Source: Phytophthora colocasiae (taxonomy: Eukaryota > Oomycota > Peronosporomycetes > Peronosporales > Peronosporaceae). Taken from it: DNA of 64,000 nt. The position numbers and the translations under genes were made by a program. Of the stretch, positions 8,625-17,138 are shown in pieces. Within the stretch, counting starts at the first letter, position 1. Each line of letters begins with the position of its first letter. The stretch is from NCBI GenBank assembly GCA_018806915.1, contig JAGKQI010000052.1, positions 620,001 to 684,000 on the forward strand. Direction: 5' to 3'. The notes under the pieces were generated by a model. That model searched no databases. It saw only the letters and a list, made by a program, of their open reading frames with translations, and was not told the origin of the DNA.

Positions 8625-11350
8625 TGACGGGGATACAGCGTCCGGGTGAACGAGCAACTCTCCGACAGGAATACGACGAAAATGATGGTGAATCCAAGAG
8701 AGTTGAGCTGTCGACGGTAGTGTCGAAGGATGATGAAGTGATGCGAGCAATGAAACGATGGAAGGATGAGAGGGCTGAGCGAGATGAAGGACGAGCAGCA
8801 ATATACGTAGCAACAGTACGTCCCGCGATGGCTTCGACGAGGTATCGACGTATCCGATTAGAAGGAACTATGCAAGCGTTGGCCCCTGTACTGCCAATGA
8901 GCACGGATGAAGACACTGGTCAACCAAAGAACGATGAAGAAGTGACGAATGCCTGCGCGAACGATGAAGCAATGACAACGCGAACGAACACGGAACCGAC
9001 GATGAAAAGAACCAGCGGTAACACGCCACGAACGACGGATATTTCGGATCAAAGATCAAATGATGCGGAATGTGAAGTCGAGAGTGGAGAAGGCGCGAAT
9101 GTCGGCGTGGAATCATCAGCAGAACACGAAGTGCTTGAGACTGGAGAAGGCGGGCGGTCGCATGAAAACGATAATCAGAATGGTAATGATGAAGTTGCTG
9201 AAACTGGAGAAGGCGAGGCCACTCCTGAACCGGACGGTGAAGAACGAGCAGTCAAGCGAAAACGAGTGACGGCTGAACGAAGACTACAGCGACGAATGGC
9301 GCGACGAGCGACCCGACAGCGGCGAAAGACGAAACTGGCGGAACAGAAGGCTGTGAAAACCAGCCAAGATGCGAAACGGGAACGGATGTTGCAGGAACGG
9401 CGAAAGCAAGCCGACATCGCACTGAAGCAGTTGACAGAGCGACGAAAGCTACGGGGAAAGACATCACCAACTACGGAACGAACGGAGCGTGAGAAACCTG
9501 CCCCTGTGAAGCTGGTGAAGCAACTGAAGGAACGTACCTCGACATCTACGGTGAATGACGATGATAAAGAAGTTGTGAATTCGGCCGATGGGCTACCAAC
9601 AGCGAGAATACGAGTGAATCGAACGTGGAAAGATATCAAACTGGATAGCTGTGCACGTTTCACGGTAGCAGGCACTGGATGGATGAAACACGGTGACCGA
9701 CTGGATATTGAAGCACCTGTAGATTTCGTTGAAGGAATTGGTGGTTTCTTACTCGATGTTGTTGGAGTCTGGAGATTCCAATTCAGGACGGTGTTTGGAG
9801 AGACCATTTATGCGGATGCGTGCATTGTTGACGGCTGCGATGATGAGTTTCTGTTGGGCGTTGATTTTATGATGAAGCACGGTGCCAAGCTTGACTTTGA
9901 ACGCAACGAGTTGGCGTACCGATTGAAGGAACGACGAATTATAGTGCCCTTCCGAACCGATATAGTGTCTGACGCTGGCAGAAGTGCGCGAGTAGCAGCG
10001 GTCCGAATGACAAGACGAACGCAGTTGACGGGACGAGCTGTGACGCCGGTGGAAATATCAGTAGCTGCTCCTGACGGTGAGATCGGAATGTTTGTACCGA
10101 CGAAGTGTGCTGGTGCGGTGATGTTGGCGGCTACAGTGACTCGAGCACAGAACGGTAAAGCGATAGTGCCAATGATAAATTCGGCTCCTGGACGAACAAA
10201 GTTGCCATCGAAGAAAGAACTGGGAGTCTGGATTCCGATTGACAGTGATATGGAAGTGTTGGCGATCAATGGTGAGCTTGAGCGTGACCGAGTGAAGAAC
10301 TGGTTGGACGAGATTAGCAACCAGGAACCACTGGAAAACGAGAGCGAAGTAAAAATCGGCGTTGAGGATGAAGAAAGCCGTGAGTTGATACTGAAGTTGT
10401 TGAGAACGTACCGGAATCTGATTGAAACGAAGGGTGATTGTCCTCCAGCGACGGCACTCCCCGTAGAACACCATATTGATACAGGAGATGCAGCACCAAT
10501 TATGTTGAAGAGAAGACGACAAGCCCAGACGGACGACGCAATCATCGAAGAAAATGTGAAGAAGATGTTGGCGGCGGGTGTTATCGAAGAAGGCAATGGA
10601 GCATGGGGTTTTCCAGTCGTCTTAGTGCGTAAGAAGGATGGAGAAGTCAGGTTCTGCGTAGACTATCGTGCGTTGAACAAGATCACACATAAGGATGTCT
10701 ATCCCTTGCCACGAATTGATGAAACATTGGAAGCTTTGGGTGGTGCACTATTGTTTTCTACACTTGACTTGAAGGCTGGTTACTGGCAAATTTTGATGGC
10801 ATTACGAGACAAAGTGAAGACGGCGGTTATGACGAAACAAGGATTATACCAATTCCTACGGATGCCGTTTGGGTTGATGAATGCACCTTCAACCTTCCAG
10901 CGCATGATGAACGGGGTGTTGAGAGGATTGACGTGGACGACGTGTCTGGTGTATCTCGATGATATCGTCATCTACACGAAAGGAGGCATTGAACGACATG
11001 TAGTTGAGTTGGCATGCGTGTTGGAACGACTTTCGCAAGCGGGCCTAACACTCAAATTGAAGAAATGCATGTTCGCCACTGAGACGATGGAGTACCTTGG
11101 GCACGAGTTATCGAAGGACGGTGTACGACCGCTAGAACGGCTGGTGACGGCAGTACGAGAGTTTCCGAAACCGACGGATGCTGTAGAGACGAAGCGATTC
11201 GTCCATCTTGCGGGTTACTACCGGAAGTTTGTGCCGGGATTTGGATCGTTGATGGAGCCACTCACGAAGTTGCTGCGAAAGAAAGTCAAGTGGAAATGGG
11301 GAGCATCCCAAGAAGAGGCGTTCATGGCAGTGAAGAAAATTTTGACGTAG
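8624..11350 (+). CDS. pol: Gypsy pol, protease and reverse transcriptase (ends at an in-frame TAG)
   Basis: Lies in the -1 frame relative to gag and has no obvious ATG start, suggesting expression by frameshift or a fusion. I see no canonical slippery heptamer at the junction. After about 320 charged residues the aspartic-protease-like domain follows. Its active-site triad reads D-S-C where the family has D-S/T-G; the FLLGVDFM strand is present. The reverse transcriptase has the VRKKDGEVRFCVDYRALNKI, DLKAGYWQI and MPFGLMNAPSTFQ blocks and the catalytic VYLDDIVIY. The frame stops at TAG 11348-11350, just before RNase H, and is in phase with the next part. Confidence 0.88.
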   Translation: MTGIQRPGERATLRQEYDENDGESKRVELSTVVSKDDEVMRAMKRWKDERAERDEGRAAIYVATVRPAMASTRYRRIRLEGTMQALAPVLPMSTDEDTGQPKNDEEVTNACANDEAMTTRTNTEPTMKRTSGNTPRTTDISDQRSNDAECEVESGEGANVGVESSAEHEVLETGEGGRSHENDNQNGNDEVAETGEGEATPEPDGEERAVKRKRVTAERRLQRRMARRATRQRRKTKLAEQKAVKTSQDAKRERMLQERRKQADIALKQLTERRKLRGKTSPTTERTEREKPAPVKLVKQLKERTSTSTVNDDDKEVVNSADGLPTARIRVNRTWKDIKLDSCARFTVAGTGWMKHGDRLDIEAPVDFVEGIGGFLLDVVGVWRFQFRTVFGETIYADACIVDGCDDEFLLGVDFMMKHGAKLDFERNELAYRLKERRIIVPFRTDIVSDAGRSARVAAVRMTRRTQLTGRAVTPVEISVAAPDGEIGMFVPTKCAGAVMLAATVTRAQNGKAIVPMINSAPGRTKLPSKKELGVWIPIDSDMEVLAINGELERDRVKNWLDEISNQEPLENESEVKIGVEDEESRELILKLLRTYRNLIETKGDCPPATALPVEHHIDTGDAAPIMLKRRRQAQTDDAIIEENVKKMLAAGVIEEGNGAWGFPVVLVRKKDGEVRFCVDYRALNKITHKDVYPLPRIDETLEALGGALLFSTLDLKAGYWQILMALRDKVKTAVMTKQGLYQFLRMPFGLMNAPSTFQRMMNGVLRGLTWTTCLVYLDDIVIYTKGGIERHVVELACVLERLSQAGLTLKLKKCMFATETMEYLGHELSKDGVRPLERLVTAVREFPKPTDAVETKRFVHLAGYYRKFVPGFGSLMEPLTKLLRKKVKWKWGASQEEAFMAVKKILT

Positions 11351-14116
11351 AAACCGGTGTTGCGATATCCGGACTTTCAACTACCATTTAGAGTTTGTAC
11401 TGATGCATCTACGGTAGGTCTCGGTGCGAGTTTGATGCAAAACGGAGGAGACGGATGGCAACCAGTGGCTTATGCCAGCAAAGTGAACAGCGAGACTGAA
11501 GCGAAGTACGGAATAACGGAGCTGGAATGTCTAGCAGTAGTTTGGGCGATCAAACTATTCCGACCCTATCTCTATGGACGACGATTTACGATAGTGACGG
11601 ACCACGCGGCACTGAAATGGCTGATGACGAGTGCACATTTGACGGGTAAACTACACCGGTGGGCCTTAACACTTCAAGAATATGATTTCGAAGTCGAATA
11701 TCGACCTGGTGCTACGAACGTCGTTGCGGATGCGTTATCGAGAGCTCCAGTAGTGGCGAAAATGAGGGCGGCTATTGGACGGAGACGAAAGAAGCGAAAA
11801 AGGACCCGGACGAGGACGACGAACGTGTCAACGAGCGATGCGACTGTTGCTGGAGACGATCAGCTTAATATACGACGACGTACGCAGCCTAGTGACGAGA
11901 TGGGTGAGCAGTCGACGGAGAACGAACGAGCGGCGACGGCGTTGACCACTGAACCTACTGATGTGACGAACCACACGACGGATAGGACGAACGTGATGAA
12001 TGCAAGTGTTGAAGGTGATCCAGTTCGACGAAACACCACGCGAAAGCAGAAGACTGCATCTTCCGAGACGAACACGAACCGAATGATGACGCGGAAACCA
12101 TTGTCGAGAAGCGAGGCGTTGCAACGTACTCCGAACGAAACGAAGGAAGTCCAGAAAATGTATGAGCCGGATACGACGATGACTTTGCCAAACGCACAAG
12201 AACGAATTTCGAAGAAACAACCAAAACCAAACGAACGCCAAACGAAGACGCGGACAGAGTTGACAACCCTTGAAACGATGTCGACAAATGGAACTACTGA
12301 CGATCCGCAGGTTAATGCTGGAACCGAAACGAGGACGGCTGGAATGGGACCGATACGAGGACCAGCAACGAGTGCGACGTTGAATCGAACGATGCAGCAA
12401 AACCAACGTTGGAGCGAACAGGAACATGCTAGAGCGGAACGACGACGAATCCGTGAGCAAGGAGACAGTCTGCAGTTGACCGATGAAGAAATCTGCGAAG
12501 CACAAATGGAGAGCAAGTCAGTGCAACGGTTGATTAAAGACGGCGAATATCGAGGCATGCACGTGACGACGAGTTACGGCTTGGCGGTGATTGAGACGAC
12601 GGACGGCATCAAAGTGATATTACCTGCTGTGTTGAGACCGATTGCGTTTAAGGAGTGCCACGATTCGATATGGGCTGGACACTTACGAACGACGCACACT
12701 CAAGCGCGAATAGCTCAGGTATACTGGTGGCCGAATCTAGCGAAGGACGTGAGACGATGGGTACGCGGTTGTCAAGAATGCGGCAGTCGAAAAGTTAAAC
12801 CGAAAGAAGTTGTACCGCCTTTGAGAAGTTTACGTGGTGGGGATGTTGGGGATCGATGGGCGTTAGATGTTGCCGGCCTCTTACCTGTTGGAGAACATGG
12901 ACAACGGTATGTGATTGCAGCATTGGAATACGTAACGAGGTATGCTGTTGCGACAACGGTAGAGAGCCATGAAGCGAGCAAAGTTGCAGACTTCCTAATG
13001 AAGGAGATTGTTCTGAGGTTTGGACCATTTCGCGAATTGTTGACGGACGGTGCTCCGGAACTGACGGGTAAAGTGATTGAAGAGCTGGTGAATCTTTTAC
13101 AGGCTCAACAGACCAACCCAGTGCCGTATCGACCACAGATGATCGGACTTGTGGAGCGATTTCACAGGACTTGGAAGGATTGTGTGGCTACGTATATGAG
13201 CAATGAACGACAGTGTGACTGGGACAATTGGGTGGATTTTGCGGTCTACTCGTACAACTCAGGGAAGCATTCGACGGTAGCGTTGACACCGAATGAACTG
13301 ATGATGGGACGGAAGTTGCGGACGCCTAACGAATTACTACGACGAACGCACGTGACGGAAGCTGGCGAGTTGCCAGAATATCATCGGAAATTGCTAGAGA
13401 CGTTGAAAGTGAGTCATGAATGCGCTGAAGAAGCACGAAGACGAGAACAGGACCGGCAGGCTAAGTATTATAACCGGAAGACGAGGAAGCAAAGTGAATT
13501 CGGACCAGGAGACAAGGTGTGGGTGTTTCGACCTCCGAGAGGCCCTAAAGCATCTAAATTTGTACACTCTTGGATTGGACCTGCTAGGGTGATCGAATTG
13601 GCTGGTTATGACAACTTCCTCCTAAGACGCGAAGATTTGGATGGAGATGGAGAACTATTGATAGCTCACGTGTCATTCTTGGTGTATCATCATCCAGGCC
13701 AATTGTTGCAGCAGATTGGCGACGACATTATTGAAGAACTGACGAATGAAGGAACGTTGGAATCCGAAGCGAGTACAGCGACGATCGGAGAAACTCATGA
13801 AGCAACGACGGCTGAAGTTAATACAGTCACGGCTGGACGAGTACCGAAGCGAGCGAGAGAAGCAAATGCGAGTACGAATGGAGAATCTACCGAACGCGGA
13901 ATGCTGGTGGAGCTACGAAGAAGGCGAAGACGGAATTCTGCTGGACAATATGTCCTCGAAGTTGAATTGCGACCGTTGCGGACGAACGATGAACAACCGA
14001 GTACGCAGCGAGCAGGACGGAGTGATGGGACGTTCTGGGTGTCGATTCAAGACTACGAACAGTTCTTTCAGGCCGCCAGAGTCGTGGAAGACCCTGGGGA
14101 AGGAGAAGGCGTGTAA
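11351..14116 (+). CDS. pol: Gypsy pol, RNase H and integrase
   Basis: In phase with the upstream pol part across the TAG. RNase H begins at once (FRVCTDASTVGLGASLMQ, the first catalytic Asp; WGIKLF-type region; IVTDHAALKWL). A long linker follows, then the integrase: the HHCC zinc-binding module (H..H and CQECGSRK), then the DDE core with Asp in RWALDVAG, Asp in LLTDGAPEL and Glu in GLVERFHRTW. The tail has a GDKVWVFRPP beta-barrel segment as in other Gypsy integrases. No canonical chromodomain is recognised. The stop at 14114-14116 lies five bases inside the 3' LTR. Confidence 0.88.
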   Translation, partial: KPVLRYPDFQLPFRVCTDASTVGLGASLMQNGGDGWQPVAYASKVNSETEAKYGITELECLAVVWAIKLFRPYLYGRRFTIVTDHAALKWLMTSAHLTGKLHRWALTLQEYDFEVEYRPGATNVVADALSRAPVVAKMRAAIGRRRKKRKRTRTRTTNVSTSDATVAGDDQLNIRRRTQPSDEMGEQSTENERAATALTTEPTDVTNHTTDRTNVMNASVEGDPVRRNTTRKQKTASSETNTNRMMTRKPLSRSEALQRTPNETKEVQKMYEPDTTMTLPNAQERISKKQPKPNERQTKTRTELTTLETMSTNGTTDDPQVNAGTETRTAGMGPIRGPATSATLNRTMQQNQRWSEQEHARAERRRIREQGDSLQLTDEEICEAQMESKSVQRLIKDGEYRGMHVTTSYGLAVIETTDGIKVILPAVLRPIAFKECHDSIWAGHLRTTHTQARIAQVYWWPNLAKDVRRWVRGCQECGSRKVKPKEVVPPLRSLRGGDVGDRWALDVAGLLPVGEHGQRYVIAALEYVTRYAVATTVESHEASKVADFLMKEIVLRFGPFRELLTDGAPELTGKVIEELVNLLQAQQTNPVPYRPQMIGLVERFHRTWKDCVATYMSNERQCDWDNWVDFAVYSYNSGKHSTVALTPNELMMGRKLRTPNELLRRTHVTEAGELPEYHRKLLETLKVSHECAEEARRREQDRQAKYYNRKTRKQSEFGPGDKVWVFRPPRGPKASKFVHSWIGPARVIELAGYDNFLLRREDLDGDGELLIAHVSFLVYHHPGQLLQQIGDDIIEELTNEGTLESEASTATIGETHEATTAEVNTVTAGRVPKRAREANASTNGESTERGMLVELRRRRRRNSAGQYVLEVELRPLRTNDEQPSTQRAGRSDGTFWVSIQDYEQFFQAARVVEDPGEGEGV
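14096..14109 (+). other. Polypurine tract of the Gypsy element
   Basis: GGGGAAGGAGAAGG immediately before the 3' LTR, the expected plus-strand primer position. It is also within the end of the pol frame. Confidence 0.7.
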
Positions 14117-14747
14117 CAGGATGAGGCTATCTGTTGAAGAATCGAGGGCAGTTAGTGACGCATTGCTTGACGCGGGTGACGAGATTGTTCGACGGACGCC
14201 TCATGTTGAAGATACTGATGGTGCACGACGATCGATGGCTGGTGTTATGGTGGAACAACAGCTGTGGGTTATCGGCAACGAACGTGACTGGTGAACGCTC
14301 GATAAAAACGTTGAAGAGTAACGAAGATCTCGGGTGAAGAAGATCGCATTCATCAGGATGAAGTCGAGAAACGGCCGGGCGGAGAAGCGGCTCAGTCGAG
14401 AATTTGCGGCGGCGACGAGAAGTGGCCAGTTGAGAATTTGCAGCGGCGGCGAGAAGCTGTGGTCAAGTGTTGACGACGACGAGCGAAGTGAACGAGTCGG
14501 ACGGACGAAGGACGAAGTTAAACGAGTTGGACGGACGGACGAGTTTGAACGTAAGAGCGAGAGCTCTAGTACATTGAATATAAATAGGAACGAAGTTCCG
14601 GCGCAGGTGAACTGAGCCCGTACTGTGTTGAAGTGTTGAATTGAGTAAGCTAAGAAGCCCAGCGATAAAGAAGAACCCGGCGAGACAGCGTAGCGCAGCA
14701 TTGTCGGCTATACGCCCCTAGCGAACAAGGGAACTGGGTTCGTCACA
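14112..14747 (+). repeat. 3' LTR of the Gypsy element
   Basis: 636 bp, identical by eye to 5212-5847, followed by the CATT target duplication at 14748-14751. Confidence 0.95.
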
Positions 14748-14751
14748 CATT

Positions 14752-15206
14752 GTCGAGTCATCCGCCAGACCCCAAATGGGTTGACTGCTGTTGCACGTGT
14801 CTGTCGTAGAGTACGCCAGTCGATACTGATACTGTTCCCAAGCAATTTTGGCCGCACGTTCTTGAGAACCACAACCGCGTCACCGCACCTTTGCTACTTC
14901 CCGTTTGATGCGGCAAGTTGCACATAACGGCGACGCACAGGCCACACACACGTTGGTGGGAGGTAAATACGTGTCTTGACCCCTTGGAACTAATGCAGAT
15001 TTACAGCCACTGCAAAATGCAGGTCCTTCCAGCATTTCTATACGTACTGGCTTTTGCTGCGTCCTCTTCATCATACTGGAGATAATGCACCACTCTAGCT
15101 TCTTCTCTTCAGACAAACGCGGTGCTTTCCAGAAACTAAGAGCAGCAGCCCACATCGCGTTCATCACGATACTATTGGTGCGTGTTCGAGCAGCTTCTAT
15201 TGCCTG
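14752..15206 (-). pseudogene. START/zinc-finger gene, C-terminal Cys-rich part (piece X)
   Basis: On the minus strand from about 15206: SIVMNAMWAAALSFWKAPRL, then CSGC, CVACASPLCATC (zinc-binding pairs) and ATCRIKRE, matching piece W (TIVTNAMW, FWEAPRL, CAVCGTLLCSTC). After a stop at 14880 the homologous tail resumes in another phase (AAKIAWEQYQ, WGLADDST), so there is a deletion or frameshift that removed the VVVCPTC segment. The gene then runs into the Gypsy insertion, and its last 30 or so codons are at 5112-5211. The upstream half is missing: a hAT element begins 12 bases away. Confidence 0.6.
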
Positions 15207-15217
15207 TCGTGGGAGGC

Positions 15218-16184
15218 CAGGGGTTCCGAAAATGTAATTGTTATTGCAAGCCAAAAAAATGCAATAAAAATAATTCTGCTTGTTGCACTGCAGGTGTGCC
15301 AGAAAATTATTGGGATTATTGCAGCGCAATATATAGACGAATGTACCGAAGGTGTATATTGGTAGATTATTGGGAACGATCTTGCGAACTGTACTCGCAT
15401 TCCGACCTCACGAGTCAGTAAGCCCATGTACTTGATCAAACTGTCCGTAGATAAGCTGTCGATCTTCACGTAGTCGGTAGCAGCTTACGACTCGCAAAAC
15501 GTAAACGGAAGGTTGCAGGAGATCGTCATGTCGATCCAAGAGTAAATCTTGAAAGACTTGTCGTCGATGTAGCCCACAAGAGTGCCACTGTTGTTGCCGG
15601 CATTTGCCATTTCCAATAGGAAATTTTAGTGCCACATGAAGACATGCTGAAGGAGGTTGGTATACCCCGTGTTTGCCTCCATCTTGCGCTGAACACCACA
15701 TCTACACTTGTAGTACGCTGTTACATTTCCTTCAATGTTCTCGACATTTTTGTAGTAGAACTGAGCAACCTGCTTGGATGTATATGGCGCCGTCGACTTT
15801 TTCTTGTTGGTTGTCTTCTTTCTCGCTTTTTCATACGGTTGTTTTGGCTTGGGGGTATTTGAACGCTTGGGCAGAGCCTTGGACGACTTTGAGCGTGACG
15901 AATTCTTGAATGGAGCCATGGTAGAGATGCTAAAACAGCAAATTTGAATCTGAATCGAGAAGCATGGTGACGCTTGAGACTAACAAAGCGCCCTGAACCA
16001 CCAATCTACAATTAACCGGTTGGTTGGAACTTCCAACTTGGAAGACACTAGGGGTGCTGAAGGTTATTGGTCGGTAAACTTGAAAGAAAATAATTGGAAG
16101 CTTCGAAATGTGAACCTGGAAATAAATTATTTTTTCGCTGAAAACGAAAAAAATAAATAATCAATGACATTTTCGGAACCCCTG
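15218..16184 (-). mobile_element. Internally deleted hAT DNA transposon (967 bp)
   Basis: Perfect 18-bp terminal inverted repeats, CAGGGGTTCCGAAAATGT at 15218-15235 and its reverse complement at 16167-16184; CAGGG ends are typical of hAT. The interior encodes the N-terminal part of a hAT transposase with a BED zinc finger. No direct 8-bp target duplication is present. Instead the flanks are inverted copies of each other (GTCGTGGG before, with four extra bases, CCCACGAC after), so the element sits at a rearrangement junction. Confidence 0.75.
15385..15919 (-). pseudogene. hAT transposase remnant with BED zinc finger
   Basis: Starts at the ATG at 15919. A basic N-terminus is followed by a BED-type finger: YYKCRCGV and TGYTNLLQHVFMWH give the two Cys and two His. 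The frame then meets a TAA at 15626 but continues in phase through WIDMTISCNLPFTFCES, a second TAA, and DSLIKYMGLLTREV, which resembles the start of the hAT catalytic region. Homology fades near 15385. The DDE/RNase H-fold core and hAT dimerisation domain are absent, so it cannot be an active transposase. Confidence 0.65.
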
Positions 16185-17092
16185 CCCACGACGTCAGTGG
16201 AGCAACCTTGGCAAAATTATCTGGACCTACAGAACAGGATACGTTCCAGAATTTGTGTGTCATGTGGATGGTTGGCGAACAAGCCTGGCCGTTGAGTATG
16301 TTCGTCCGTCCGAGAGATTTCGTGATTGTAGGAGCTTCTGGCGTCATTACACGCGCCAATGGAGATCGAATTGGTTACGATTTGGTGCAACCTGCCCAAT
16401 TGCCGCAATTACCTGAACTTCCTAAACCAATGACTCGAGGGAAACTCATGTATGGTGCTCTGTACAAGGAGCAGGACGGAACTGTGGATGTTTACATCCA
16501 GTTGTACGTGGAGACTATGGGGCATATCCTGGATACTATCGTGACGAATGCTATGTGGATTGCTGTACTTGGATTCTGGGAAGCTCCACGATTGGCAGAA
16601 GAGAAGAAGTTGCAGTGGTGGATCGTCAATGACTTGAAGAATTCAAGACAAAGGACGAGAACGTGGACAGATTTTGTCGTCATGTGCAAAGGCAAATTGA
16701 AGAAGCATAGTCGAACTCGAGAAGGTCTTCCAAGTGCTAACCATACTTGCGCTGTGTGTGGCACGCTATTGTGCTCTACTTGTCGAATCAAACGGTCGTA
16801 TAAAGTCCTCACTGGATGGCTGAAAGGTCCACCAACAAAAAGTGTCCACGTCGTCGTGTGCCCGACATGTTTGACACTCATCCGAGAGCAAAACGCGGCA
16901 GATGTTGCGTGGCAACAGCATCAACAACGGACATTACAGGCCACTGACAGTGCAGATAGTAACCGAACGACTTGGGGTCTACTAGATGATGCTTTGACAC
17001 CGTCTTGGTCTCCAGGACGGTTTTTCTCCATTTCAAAAGCTTCATCCAACTTTTTGGGTCGTGGAGAAAGCAACAGCACGTACAGTGCCTAA
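16185..17092 (+). pseudogene. START/zinc-finger gene, C-terminal two thirds (piece W)
   Basis: The plus-strand frame begins right at the hAT end with DVSGATLAKLSGPTEQD, in the middle of the START-like domain, and runs to a TAA at 17090-17092. It has VMWMVGEQAWPLSM and YKEQDGTVDVYIQLYVETMG (end of the START part), then TNAMWIAVLGFWEAPRL and the zinc-binding pairs CAVC, CSTC and CPTC of a FYVE/RING-like finger, and a Ser-rich tail. There is no N-terminal third and no start upstream, because the hAT element precedes it. From the ATG at 16208 an uninterrupted 294-residue protein could still be made. Confidence 0.6.
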
Positions 17093-17138
17093 GCAAAGTT
17101 GAAAAGGTCTATATTGTACTCCGACATTTGTAATAAGG

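Larger units (their letters stand above)
5212..14747 (+). mobile_element. Ty3/Gypsy LTR retrotransposon, 9,536 bp, recent insertion
   Basis: Two 636-bp LTRs, TG at the start and CA at the end, look identical base for base and sit exactly 8,900 bp apart. A 4-bp target duplication CATT flanks the element (5208-5211 and 14748-14751). The domain order is gag, protease, reverse transcriptase, RNase H, integrase, which defines Gypsy. A purine tract precedes the 3' LTR, and a TGG-initial sequence (TGGTGGTCATAC, 5848 on) follows the 5' LTR where the tRNA primer site should be. The polyprotein is interrupted by two in-frame stops (TAA at 8076, TAG at 11348) plus a frame change between gag and pol at 8624. 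It is inserted in the coding region of a minus-strand START/zinc-finger gene. Confidence 0.95.

Noticed and set aside
8600..8630. A -1 ribosomal frameshift site between gag and pol of the Gypsy element
   Set aside because: The frames overlap by one base in the right relation, but I see no canonical slippery heptamer, so no site is claimed.
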